Shown here piece by piece: positions 26,623 to 35,430 of a stretch of 64,000 nt of DNA. Both the position numbers and the translations under genes were made by a program. The DNA is taken from the NCBI GenBank assembly GCA_019459325.1, contig JAIBFA010000054.1, positions 1 through 64,000 on the forward strand. Direction: 5' to 3'. Each line of letters opens with the position of its first letter. Within the stretch, counting starts at the first letter, position 1. This DNA comes from Thiobacillus sp. (GTDB lineage: Bacteria > Pseudomonadota > Gammaproteobacteria > Burkholderiales > Thiobacillaceae). The notes beneath the pieces are model-generated. The model was not told the DNA's origin. It searched no databases and saw nothing but the letters and a program-made list of their open reading frames with translations.

Positions 26623-28560
26623 ATGCTTAATCGATCACTTGCCGTCATGGCGTGCATGCCCACGGTATTGGCATGGGCCGCGCCCGCGGACCCGCTTTCG
26701 GAGATGGATTATTTCTCAGAGCAGCCGGTGGTACTGTCCGCATCCAGATTGTCCCAGCCGGTGAACCGTGCCCCGGCCGCAGTGACAGTCATCACGCGGG
26801 AGATGATCGAGGCTTCCGGTTTTCGCCATTTGCCCGACCTGTTGCGGCTGGTGCCGGGTTTTCAGGTGAGCTGGGTTCGCGGCAACATACCGACGGTCAC
26901 TTATCAGGGTCTGTCGAGCATCTATTCGCGTCGTATACAGGTGCTGGTGGATGGCCGTTCGGTCTACAACCCGGCCTACGGCCAGGTGCAATGGCGCGGC
27001 ATACCGCTGGCGCTGGATGACATCGACCGCATCGAGGTGGTGCGCGGGCCCAATGCCGCCAACGATGGTGTCAACGCCGTCCAGGCGAGCATCCACATCT
27101 ACACCCGGTCTGCATCTGATGATCCCGGCTGGACAGTCGGTGCGTCTGTTGGCTCGGCGAAAGTCCGTGACGGCCTGCTACGGTACGCTGGCGCCAGCGG
27201 CGACTGGCTATGGCGCGTCACCCTCAACAGCCGCAGTGACGACTGGCTCAAAAACCAGCGGGACGAGGCGCACGACCACCTGCTTGATGCGCGCGCCGAG
27301 TGGCGACCCAACAACCGCGATGCAGTGACGCTGCAAGCGGGTGGCGTGTTGGGCGAGTGGGATAACAGCTCGGTCGGTTACACCTTCTCCAATCAACAGA
27401 CCACTGATTTTTTCAACGGCTATGTGCAGGCCCGCTGGCAGCGAACCTTGAGCACGAGAAGCGAATGGAGCCTGCTGGTCAACCATACCGTCACGCGCGC
27501 TGACGAAACGTTCCCGCCCATTCCCGCCCCGTTGCCTTTTTCTGGCGTACTTGCTCCAGACAATCTCAATTACGGGTTCAGCCGCAGCGCGCTGGAGTTT
27601 TCCTGGCAGGGTCAACCCTTGGAACAATTGCGCACCGTATGGACGGCGGAAGCCCGGCTCGACCGGGCCTGGTCCGCCAGCCTGGCGGGGCCGGATACGC
27701 ACCAGGGCACCATGTACCGGCTGTCCGGCAGCATGGAATGGAATCCGGCCGAGGAATGGGTATTGCACGCCGGTGCCATGCTGGAGAAGCACTACTATGC
27801 GGGCACCCGCCTGTCGCCAAGGCTTGCCGTCAATTGGCTGCCGGTGCCGGGACACAGTTTTCGCCTGGGTGTCAGCCGGGCCTATCGTTCTCCCACCTTC
27901 CTGGAACAGGAATCGGATTTCAAATTCACCCAGGCGCCATTCATTTTCGATCAGCGTCTGCTCAGTCCCTTCAAACTCAAACCTGAGCGCATGGACAGCG
28001 TGGAACTGGGCTACCTGTTCCACCTGCAGAAGCTTGGCCTGGACCTGGACACCAGGCTATTCCACAACCGTCTTGACGACATCATCGACTTTACAACGCC
28101 CTATCCTGTTGCGGGCGAGCTCGCAGGCGACGGCGCTGATTTGACTTACGCCAATCTCTACCGGGCGCACCAATGGGGTGGCGAGTACCAATTGCGCTGG
28201 CAGCCCGGCAAAGCCACCTGGCTGGCCCTGTCACAGTCACGGACGCGTATTCGTTCCGATTTTCAGGATCTGGTCGACTCTGCCCCCGCGCAAAGCCTCA
28301 CGCTGCTGGCCAGTCATGATTTCGGCTTGCTGAGCGGCAGCGTCGGCTATTACCGGGTGGGCAAAATTCGCTGGGTGGGTTCCTTCGAGACCCCGGCCTA
28401 CGACCGTATCGATTTGCGACTGAGTCGGGCATTCAAGGTCGGCAACACACGTGCAGAACTGGCCGTGGTGGCGCAGAGCATCCTGGGCGATTACAGCGAA
28501 TTCGATACCGACCGACTGTTTGAGCCACGGGCTTATGTGTCTTTCAAAATGCATTTCTGA
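26623..28560 (+). CDS. TonB-dependent outer-membrane receptor, copy 1
   Basis: 645 residues. A signal peptide is followed by a short N-terminal segment with a probable TonB box around EQPVVLSA, then a plug domain (ITREMIEASGFRHLPDLLRL, RIQVLVDGRSVYNPAYG, DIDRIEVVRGPNAAN). The rest is a 22-strand-type barrel that ends in the aromatic MHF signature. The ligand is unknown: no heme-receptor FRAP/NPNL motif was noticed. It stands in tandem with a close paralogue 79 bases downstream. The family usually imports chelated metals, cofactors or sugars. Confidence 0.92.
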   Translation: MLNRSLAVMACMPTVLAWAAPADPLSEMDYFSEQPVVLSASRLSQPVNRAPAAVTVITREMIEASGFRHLPDLLRLVPGFQVSWVRGNIPTVTYQGLSSIYSRRIQVLVDGRSVYNPAYGQVQWRGIPLALDDIDRIEVVRGPNAANDGVNAVQASIHIYTRSASDDPGWTVGASVGSAKVRDGLLRYAGASGDWLWRVTLNSRSDDWLKNQRDEAHDHLLDARAEWRPNNRDAVTLQAGGVLGEWDNSSVGYTFSNQQTTDFFNGYVQARWQRTLSTRSEWSLLVNHTVTRADETFPPIPAPLPFSGVLAPDNLNYGFSRSALEFSWQGQPLEQLRTVWTAEARLDRAWSASLAGPDTHQGTMYRLSGSMEWNPAEEWVLHAGAMLEKHYYAGTRLSPRLAVNWLPVPGHSFRLGVSRAYRSPTFLEQESDFKFTQAPFIFDQRLLSPFKLKPERMDSVELGYLFHLQKLGLDLDTRLFHNRLDDIIDFTTPYPVAGELAGDGADLTYANLYRAHQWGGEYQLRWQPGKATWLALSQSRTRIRSDFQDLVDSAPAQSLTLLASHDFGLLSGSVGYYRVGKIRWVGSFETPAYDRIDLRLSRAFKVGNTRAELAVVAQSILGDYSEFDTDRLFEPRAYVSFKMHF

Positions 28561-28639
28561 TGCGGCAGACTTCCCGGGTCGCATGCACGGGAAGCAGGCT
28601 CCATGTGGGGGCCGAGCAATAGAAGGGGGGGCTGGAACG

Positions 28640-30589
28640 ATGTTTAAAAAATATGCTTTCAGTCTGGCTATGATGCAGCCGGCACTGGCGTTGGCTGCGT
28701 CGGCAGCCCCCCTTTCGGAGGCGGACTATTTTTCGGAACAGCCTGTGGTGCTGTCGGCGTCGAAGCTCTCGCAGCCGGTGAATCGCGCGCCGGCGGCGGT
28801 CACCGTCATCACGCGCGAGATGATCGAGGCTTCGGGCTTTCGTCATCTGGTGGATGTGCTGCGTCTGGTGCCGGGCTTTGCAGTGGGTTGGGCAGGCGGC
28901 AACATGCCGGCGGCGACTTATCTCGGCCTGTCCGACGCCTTTCCCCATTGGATGCAGATCATGGTGGACGGGCGCAGTGTCTACAACCCGGCTTATGGCC
29001 ATACGACCTGGCGCGGCATTCCGCTGACGCTCGACGACGTCGACCGCATCGAGGTTGTGCGCGGCCCAAACGCGGCAAACGACGGCCTCAATTCCATGCT
29101 TGGGACCATCCACATCTTTACCCGTCACTCAGCCACCACGCAGGGTGGCATGGGCGAGGTCGCGGTGGGCGACAAGCAGTTCAGGGAAATTACTATGAGA
29201 TACGGTGGCGAAGTCAGCAAGGGGAGCTGGCGGATTGGCCTGCTGGGCCGGGAGGACGAAAGGCACGCTGTTCCACAGGATCATGCGTCAGATCTGCAGC
29301 TGAATTTCCGCGGCGATTTCGCGCCCACGCTTCAGGACGACATGATGCTGCAGTTCGGCGCATCCCGTGGGTTCTGGATGGGCAGCAATGTTGGCCAATT
29401 GATGGACGCCGATCAGCACACCTATTATCTCAGTGGCTTTGCCAACCTCGTGTGGAAGCATGCGCTGGGCGAGGGGCGGGAGTGGTCGCTGCAACTGCAA
29501 CACACCTTCAACCAGAACGAGGAGGCGATACCGCTGCCAGGTCCGTTGGACCCGATCAGCGGAAACTATAGAACGACCGGCAGCGGCGTCCAGTTCACCT
29601 ACCTGAACATGGCGGCGTCGGAATGGCGTACGAGTTTATCCGGCGAATTCCGGTTGAACCGGGTGAATTTGCCTGCCCTCCTGGGGCGCGACGCGTACTT
29701 CAAGGATGACATCTTCCGCTTGTCCGGCGCGGTGGAATGGAGCCCGTCCAACGAGTGGGTATGGCATGCCGGCCTCATGATCGAGCGCCATTCCGACACC
29801 ACCAGTACCTATCTCTCGCCACGTCTCGCACTCAACTGGTTGCCTTCCGGCGAACATGCCTTCCGCCTCGGTGTGTCTCACGGAGTGTCGGCCCCCGGTT
29901 TGTATGCGAACAACACCGACATCAAGCTCACAGTCAACGGCACGCTGTATGACCAGTTGAATCTGAGCGTCAATCAACTCGATGCCGAGAAGATCAACAG
30001 TGTCGAGCTTGGTTATCTGTTCAACAAGCCGGATTGGGGTCTCAATTTGGATGTCCGTGTGTTCCATAACAGGATTTACGACATCGTGGACACGCATTAC
30101 ATCGGAGTTAATGATCCGGAATACATCAACGCCCCGGATGGCAACGGTTGGTTCACCTATATCAACAAACCAGAGGTCAGGCAACGCGGACTGGAATATC
30201 AGGTGCGTTGGCATCCAACCCCCAAGGGCTGGCTGGTTTTGTCTCAAACCTGGTTATCAACCGAGTCCGCTCCGGAAACGGGGTGGTACCCAATCTCTGT
30301 TCCACAACACACCCTTTCGTTTTTGGCAGCGCACCCTGTTGCAGGCATCAACGTGAGTCTGGGTTATTACTTCCTGGACAACATGCGTTGGTTTGAGGGT
30401 CATTTCGATAGCAAGCACAACCGCCTCGACCTGCGTCTGTCCAGGGACTGGAAAACCAGCGACGGAAAAGTCGAGGCGGCTCTGGTGATACAAAGTCTGC
30501 TGGGTCAGGAAGAAGAAAGCTTCAAAAATTATTATCAGCAACTGTTTGACCGGCGCGGCTATCTCAGCCTGAAATACGAGTTCCGATAG
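28640..30589 (+). CDS. TonB-dependent outer-membrane receptor, copy 2
   Basis: 649 residues, paralogue of copy 1. The mature N terminus and first plug segment are nearly the same as in copy 1: over 47 residues from PLSE to GFRHL only Met/Ala and Arg/Lys changes are seen. The barrels have diverged strongly. The ATG at 28640 begins the signal peptide MFKKYAFSLAMMQPALALAA; earlier in-frame codons overlap copy 1. It ends in a C-terminal YEFR strand. The shared plug suggests a common TonB partner or signal with different ligands. Confidence 0.92.
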   Translation: MFKKYAFSLAMMQPALALAASAAPLSEADYFSEQPVVLSASKLSQPVNRAPAAVTVITREMIEASGFRHLVDVLRLVPGFAVGWAGGNMPAATYLGLSDAFPHWMQIMVDGRSVYNPAYGHTTWRGIPLTLDDVDRIEVVRGPNAANDGLNSMLGTIHIFTRHSATTQGGMGEVAVGDKQFREITMRYGGEVSKGSWRIGLLGREDERHAVPQDHASDLQLNFRGDFAPTLQDDMMLQFGASRGFWMGSNVGQLMDADQHTYYLSGFANLVWKHALGEGREWSLQLQHTFNQNEEAIPLPGPLDPISGNYRTTGSGVQFTYLNMAASEWRTSLSGEFRLNRVNLPALLGRDAYFKDDIFRLSGAVEWSPSNEWVWHAGLMIERHSDTTSTYLSPRLALNWLPSGEHAFRLGVSHGVSAPGLYANNTDIKLTVNGTLYDQLNLSVNQLDAEKINSVELGYLFNKPDWGLNLDVRVFHNRIYDIVDTHYIGVNDPEYINAPDGNGWFTYINKPEVRQRGLEYQVRWHPTPKGWLVLSQTWLSTESAPETGWYPISVPQHTLSFLAAHPVAGINVSLGYYFLDNMRWFEGHFDSKHNRLDLRLSRDWKTSDGKVEAALVIQSLLGQEEESFKNYYQQLFDRRGYLSLKYEFR

Positions 30590-30643
30590 CCTGATGAAGA
30601 CCTGTAGCCATCACTTGTCGGACAGCGCGAGGCGGGCCAGCCC

Positions 30644-31555
30644 ATGATCTGGTTGCTGCGGCATCATCTTGCCCGCCTGTCCTTTGTCCTCCTGGCCTGC
30701 AGCTTGCTCTGCGCCGGGCTGGCGCGTGCGGCACCGGTTATCAACGTGCTGGTGGCGGAACCCACGGGCATCTATCAGGAAACCGCCAACAGTCTGACCC
30801 AGGCCCTGGGTCGCGAGGGCTGGAAGGTCACCGTCACCTCACCTGGGCGCAATCCCGCGAGCGGCGGCGACCTGACGGTGGCGATAGGCACCAAGGCACT
30901 GGAAGCGGCCCTGGCTCAGCCCGGACGCCCGGTGTTGTCGCTGCTGGTCCCTCAACTGACCTATGAACGACTGGCCTCGGGACAGCAGCAAGTCAGCGCC
31001 CTGTATCTGGATCAACCGCTGACACGCCAGTTGCGACTGCTCGGCCTGGCGCTGCCCGGCATGAAAAAGGCGGGGGTTCCCCTCGGACCCGCCAGTCAGG
31101 GACTGCAGGCAGCCTTGCAAAATGCAGCGAAAGACAGCGGCATACAGGTCAACAGCGCCCCGATCAATAAGGGTTCAGATATGTATGCCGTCCTGATCGA
31201 CTTGGCGGAGGACAGCCAGGCCTTCCTGCTGTTGCCCGATCCGGTGGCGACCCAACGCAGCACGCTGCAGAATTTCTTCCTCCAGACCTACCGGCTGAAG
31301 AAACCGGTGCTGGCGTATTCCGCGCCGCTCGTGCAAAGCGGCGCGCTATTGGCCCTCTATGCCACCCCCGCGCAACTGGGTGAGGAAGCCGCAGCCTGGA
31401 TCAGGGAGAGCTGGTCCAAAGGCGTGTTCCGCATGGGAGAGGCACGTTATCCGAAGCGTTTCACCATCGGCGTCAATCACACCGTCGCGCGTTCCCTTGA
31501 TATAGCCCTGCCCAGCGAGGCTGCGCTCACCCGCCAGCTGGAGGCCATGCCATGA
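30644..31555 (+). CDS. Periplasmic ABC-type substrate-binding protein
   Basis: 303 residues with a signal peptide ending near GLARAAP. The two-lobe binding-protein pattern of the ABC_sub_bind/TrpX-like class is visible: VINVLVAEPTGIYQETANSLTQAL, then TVAIGTKALEAAL, and ALLALYATPAQLGEEAAAWI in the second lobe. No ABC permease or ATPase is adjacent, so it probably does not serve transport. The stop overlaps the start of the histidine kinase by 4 bases, which suggests it presents a ligand to that kinase. Confidence 0.82.
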   Translation: MIWLLRHHLARLSFVLLACSLLCAGLARAAPVINVLVAEPTGIYQETANSLTQALGREGWKVTVTSPGRNPASGGDLTVAIGTKALEAALAQPGRPVLSLLVPQLTYERLASGQQQVSALYLDQPLTRQLRLLGLALPGMKKAGVPLGPASQGLQAALQNAAKDSGIQVNSAPINKGSDMYAVLIDLAEDSQAFLLLPDPVATQRSTLQNFFLQTYRLKKPVLAYSAPLVQSGALLALYATPAQLGEEAAAWIRESWSKGVFRMGEARYPKRFTIGVNHTVARSLDIALPSEAALTRQLEAMP

Positions 31556-33441
31556 AAATCCGCACACGCGCTTTCATGCTGGGATTGCTGCCGACCCTGC
31601 TGGTGGCGGTGGTGTTGACGGCCTACCATCTCCATTCCCGCCTGGATGACCTGGAAAGGACGATGACGCAGCAGGGCATGGCGATGGCCCACCATCTGGC
31701 GTCTTCCGCCGAATACGGCGTGTTCAGCGGAAACACGGCTGAACTGGACAAGCTGCTTGGTCAGGCGATGGAAGAGCCCGGCGTGGCAAGCGCGGCGGTG
31801 ATATGGCCGGACCAGGCCAGGCTGGCGCGCGGTGAGGCCATCACCCGCCTGCCACCGCTGGGCAAGGCCAGCCAATGGCAGGTCGGCAAGCGTTCCTGGT
31901 TTGCCTATCCTGTGCAGCTAAGCCCGCTGGATAAAAACGATCCCTTCAATGAAGACAGAACGACCGCCAGTGCCCCGCTTGCCTGGGTCGTGGTCGGTAT
32001 CGATTTGCATCAGAAGCAGGTGCTCGCGCAGAGATTATTGCTGGCCAGTCTGGGTATCACGCTGCTCGGGCTTGCGCTGTCCATCCTGCTGATCTATCAG
32101 CTTGCCCTGAGCGGGGTGCAACCGCTTCTGGACATCATCGCCACGGTCAAGCGCATCAGTTCGGGCGCCTTCGGGACACATATGGATGTCACCGCCCGCT
32201 CGCCGGAACTGCGCGAGTTGCAGGCCATGGTCAACCAGATGAGCGAATCGTTGCGATCCTACCAGCAGGAAATGGAGGCCAAGGTACGCACGGTCACCGC
32301 CGAGCTGGAATACAAGAAAAAGGAAGCGGAGCAGGCCAGCCTCGCCAAATCCCGCTTCCTGGCCGCCGCCAGCCATGACCTGCGGCAGCCCATGCATGCC
32401 ATCAGCCTCTATGTGGAAAGTCTCAAGCCGCAGATGCAGGGCCGCGCGGCGGAAGACACCCTGAACAAGATCGAGCGCTCGATACTCGGCACGGTAGAGC
32501 TGTTCAACGCCATTCTAGACGTGACCAAGCTCGACGCAGGCGTGGTCCAGCCCACTCTCGCGCCCGTACGCATCCGGAAACTTTATCTCCAACTGGCGGA
32601 TGAATTCAGCGCCGAGGCCGACAGGAGAGGGCTGTCTCTGCGCGTGCGCGCCCCCGATGTCTGGATTGAAAGCGACGCAATCCTGCTGGAGCGCATTGTT
32701 CGCAACCTGCTGTCCAATGCGCTACTCCACACCACGCGCGGAGGCGTTCTTCTGTCAGCCAGGCCCTGTCAAGGAAAACTGCGACTGCAAATATGGGATA
32801 CCGGGAGCGGCATCGCCCCCGAACATCAGCCGCGTATTTTCGAGGAGTTCTACCAGGCGGAAACGCAGTCGCCGCAAACGCGCCATGGGCTCGGCCTGGG
32901 ATTGGCCATCGTCCGTCGCCTGGCCCGATTGCTGGGCTATCCCCTTCAATTGCATTCCCGGTCTGGGCAGGGCACGGTGTTCTCGCTGGATGTGCCGGTT
33001 CTGGAAAACGGCCCGGCAGACATCGACGAACCGGACGAGGGCAGCAGCGGAACCCTGAAAGGATGGGCGGTTGTCGTGGACGACGATCCGGCCGTACTCA
33101 ACGCGCTGGGCCACCTGATGCGGCAATGGGGCATGGAGACGCGGCTATTTAACAGCCTGCAGCAGATCGTGCATGACCTGCAGACCGCGCCCGATGTGGT
33201 TCTCGCAGATTACCAGCTGCTCAACGGGGAAACCGGGCTGATGGTCGCGTGCGAGGTGCACAAGCGCTGGGGTGCGCATATCCCGATCGTGCTTATTACC
33301 GGTGACACGCGCACGGAAACCATTCAGACCTTGCGCCAAAGCGGCTTTCCGATCCTTCACAAGCCGGTGAGCGCCAATCAGCTGCGCGCTTTGCTTTCGA
33401 CCCTGCTACAGGAACCCTCCATTCGTCAAACCGGCGGATGA
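31552..33441 (+). CDS. Hybrid sensor histidine kinase with C-terminal receiver
   Basis: 629 residues. Order: N-terminal membrane helix (about 8-24), periplasmic sensor part (about 30-160), second helix (about 162-185), HAMP, coiled linker, HisKA with the phospho-acceptor His275 in ASHDLRQP, HATPase (DTGSGIAPEH, GLGLGLAIVRR), and a receiver domain with phospho-acceptor Asp553 in VVLADYQLL. The ATGA overlap with the binding protein points to a two-protein sensor. No separate response regulator follows; the NarL-type regulator at 24434 is a candidate. Confidence 0.93.
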   Translation: MKIRTRAFMLGLLPTLLVAVVLTAYHLHSRLDDLERTMTQQGMAMAHHLASSAEYGVFSGNTAELDKLLGQAMEEPGVASAAVIWPDQARLARGEAITRLPPLGKASQWQVGKRSWFAYPVQLSPLDKNDPFNEDRTTASAPLAWVVVGIDLHQKQVLAQRLLLASLGITLLGLALSILLIYQLALSGVQPLLDIIATVKRISSGAFGTHMDVTARSPELRELQAMVNQMSESLRSYQQEMEAKVRTVTAELEYKKKEAEQASLAKSRFLAAASHDLRQPMHAISLYVESLKPQMQGRAAEDTLNKIERSILGTVELFNAILDVTKLDAGVVQPTLAPVRIRKLYLQLADEFSAEADRRGLSLRVRAPDVWIESDAILLERIVRNLLSNALLHTTRGGVLLSARPCQGKLRLQIWDTGSGIAPEHQPRIFEEFYQAETQSPQTRHGLGLGLAIVRRLARLLGYPLQLHSRSGQGTVFSLDVPVLENGPADIDEPDEGSSGTLKGWAVVVDDDPAVLNALGHLMRQWGMETRLFNSLQQIVHDLQTAPDVVLADYQLLNGETGLMVACEVHKRWGAHIPIVLITGDTRTETIQTLRQSGFPILHKPVSANQLRALLSTLLQEPSIRQTGG

Positions 33442-33453
33442 CATCGCGGGGAG

Positions 33454-33485
33454 GCCGGCACTTGGGCCGGCGCCGTTTACTTTTC
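33454..33485 (+). terminator. Terminator after the hybrid kinase
   Basis: GCCGGC (33454-33459), 6-base loop, GCCGGC (33466-33471), then a T-rich run (TTTACTTTT). Located between the kinase and the convergent channel gene; the T-tract partly lies in the end of that gene. Confidence 0.6.
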
Positions 33486-34142
33486 CGTCAGTTTCTTGAT
33501 CACGCCCGCTGCCCATTCGCGGCCGCCCAGACCGAACGCCAGGGCAAACGCCAGACCAATCGCGCCGAAGCCGATCTGGAAGGCGGCGGTCAGCAGCGTG
33601 GTGCCGATCGCCAGCTGTTCCAGCGCGACAAACACCACAAAAATGATCACCCCATATTCCGCCAGCGTGCTGATGGTGAGCGCGCCCTGCACGCCGATGT
33701 TGTTGAGGTAGGCGAACACCATGCGGTTGATGAAACGCGCCACCAGCACGCCGAACACCAGCACCAGGATGGAGACAATGATGTTGGGGATGTAGAGCAC
33801 CACCTTGTTGAACAGTTCGGCCACCATGTGCAGGCCCAGGCTGTTGGCCACGGTGACGACGACGATAAAAATGACGATCCAGTAGGCCAGTTTGGCGAGC
33901 AGCCGCGACAGCGACACATCCAGATTGCCCTGTTTGAGGAAAGCTTCGATGCCGGTCTTTTCAGCGAGACTGTCGAAGCGCAGCAGGTCGAGCAGTTTCA
34001 TGACGCCGGTACGCACCAGATTGGCGAGCAGCCAGCCCACGAACAGCAGCAGCAGGGCTGCCAGCAGCTGCGGCACAAAGCCTGCCAACTGGGTCCAGAA
34101 AGAAGTCAGGGAAGCGACGAACACGTCGAGTTGCTGCTGCAT
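33477..34142 (-). CDS. MscS-like/CmpX-type small membrane protein
   Basis: 221 residues, with about four or five membrane helices (LLAALLLLFVGWLLANLV, YWIVIFIVVVTVANSLGL, IIVSILVLVFGVLVARFI, YGVIIFVVFVALEQLAI and a Gly/Ala-rich last helix). The last helix, GFGAIGLAFALAFGLGGREWA, resembles the pore helix of MscS-related proteins, but the cytoplasmic MscS beta domain is missing, as in the CmpX family. AAGGAG precedes the ATG at 34142. Probable role in membrane tension or envelope stress. It diverges from the hydrogenase operon. Confidence 0.82.
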   Translation of the reverse strand: MQQQLDVFVASLTSFWTQLAGFVPQLLAALLLLFVGWLLANLVRTGVMKLLDLLRFDSLAEKTGIEAFLKQGNLDVSLSRLLAKLAYWIVIFIVVVTVANSLGLHMVAELFNKVVLYIPNIIVSILVLVFGVLVARFINRMVFAYLNNIGVQGALTISTLAEYGVIIFVVFVALEQLAIGTTLLTAAFQIGFGAIGLAFALAFGLGGREWAAGVIKKLTEK

Positions 34143-34214
34143 GACACACTCCTTCATTGCGGCGGAAAGGCGCATTATAGCGAACGCGTCAGGATGATTT
34201 TTTCATCAGTGTGA

Positions 34215-34245
34215 ACCTGTGGCGCGATACAGTAGCGATACAGGT
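34215..34245. promoter_or_regulatory. Repeat cluster before the hydrogenase operon
   Basis: A direct repeat GCGATACAG (34224-34232 and 34235-34243) with an 11-bp period, inside an outer inverted repeat ACCTGT (34215-34220) / ACAGGT (34240-34245). The period of one helical turn suits a regulator binding the same DNA face. It lies 61 bases before the first hydrogenase gene, in a divergent region. Confidence 0.4.
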
Positions 34246-34305
34246 CAAGATCTGTTTGCCGCCGGACTTTGTGCCTAAACTGCAAAAAAGGGAGCATTTC
34301 CAACC

Positions 34306-35430
34306 ATGTTTTCCTCACCCGAACCCGCCGGATTTCTGCCGCTTGACCAGTTGCATGCACTGGTGGCCAGGCTCATGCAGTTGGGGTATCAATGTCTGGG
34401 ACCGGCTGTGGAAAACGACGCCATCGTCATGCGCGAACTCGATGCGCCCGACGGACTGCCGCGCGGTTTGCAGGCCGAGCAGGCGCCGGGCCGCTACCGG
34501 CTGACGACCGATCCCCAACACCGCTATTTCGCCTGGGCCAACGGACCGCAAGCCATCAAGCCGCAGGCGTTCGCGCCGCAGGAATCGCTGTGGCGCGTGG
34601 AACGGGACGCGGCGGGCATGCTGCAATTCGAAGCCGTGGTGCCGAATGCGCCCGCGCAAGCCATCATCGGCGTACGCGCCTGTGACCTGGCGGCCTTGGC
34701 CTTGCAGGATGCGCATTTCCTGCGCGAAGGCCGGCGCGATCCGCACTACGCCAAACGACGCGAGCAGCTGTTTCTGGTGGCGGTGCAATGTGCCGAGCCG
34801 GGGGCGACCTGCTTTTGCGCCTCCACCGGCGACGGCCCGACCCCGACCGCGGGCTACGACCTTGCGCTGGCAGAACTGCCGGACGGCTTTGTTGCGGTGT
34901 CCGGCAGTGCGAAGGGCGCTGCGGTACTGAGCGCATTGAATCTGTCGGCGGCCAACGCGCAGCAGGTCGACGCCGTCCGCCAGCAGGGACAAGCCGCCGC
35001 AGCCGCCCAGACACGCAGCCTGCCGGGGCGCACGCTGCGCGACGCGCTGATGAGCCGTCTGGAACATCCGCGCTGGGACGAGGTGGCGTCCCGCTGCCTC
35101 GCCTGCGGCAACTGCACCGCAGTATGCCCCACCTGTTTCTGCCACGCCGAGATCGACGGACCTGCGCTCGACGGCGAGGCCAGCCGCCACGAGCGAATCT
35201 GGGATTCATGCTTCGGCGAGAGCCACGGCCATCTGCATGGATTCAACGTGCGGCCCGATATTCGCAGCCGCTACCGTCAGTGGCTGACCCACAAGCTCGC
35301 CACGTGGCATGACCAGTTCGGCCGCAGCGGCTGCGTCGGCTGCGGTCGCTGCATCGCCTGGTGCCCGGTGGGCATCGACCTGACTGAAGAAGTCGCCGCG
35401 TTGACGGGCAGCGGGGTGAGCCATGAATGA
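34306..35430 (+). CDS. hydB: Hydrogenase iron-sulfur subunit (sulfhydrogenase beta type)
   Basis: 374 residues. Two 4Fe-4S binding clusters near the C terminus: CLACGNCTAVCPTC and CVGCGRCIAWCP. The long N-terminal part carries further conserved cysteines (CAEPGATCFCAS) as in HydB/HyhB subunits of group 3b bidirectional [NiFe] hydrogenases. It passes electrons between the small subunit and the flavin subunit. GGGAG precedes the ATG. The next gene overlaps by 8 bases. Confidence 0.88.
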   Translation: MFSSPEPAGFLPLDQLHALVARLMQLGYQCLGPAVENDAIVMRELDAPDGLPRGLQAEQAPGRYRLTTDPQHRYFAWANGPQAIKPQAFAPQESLWRVERDAAGMLQFEAVVPNAPAQAIIGVRACDLAALALQDAHFLREGRRDPHYAKRREQLFLVAVQCAEPGATCFCASTGDGPTPTAGYDLALAELPDGFVAVSGSAKGAAVLSALNLSAANAQQVDAVRQQGQAAAAAQTRSLPGRTLRDALMSRLEHPRWDEVASRCLACGNCTAVCPTCFCHAEIDGPALDGEASRHERIWDSCFGESHGHLHGFNVRPDIRSRYRQWLTHKLATWHDQFGRSGCVGCGRCIAWCPVGIDLTEEVAALTGSGVSHE

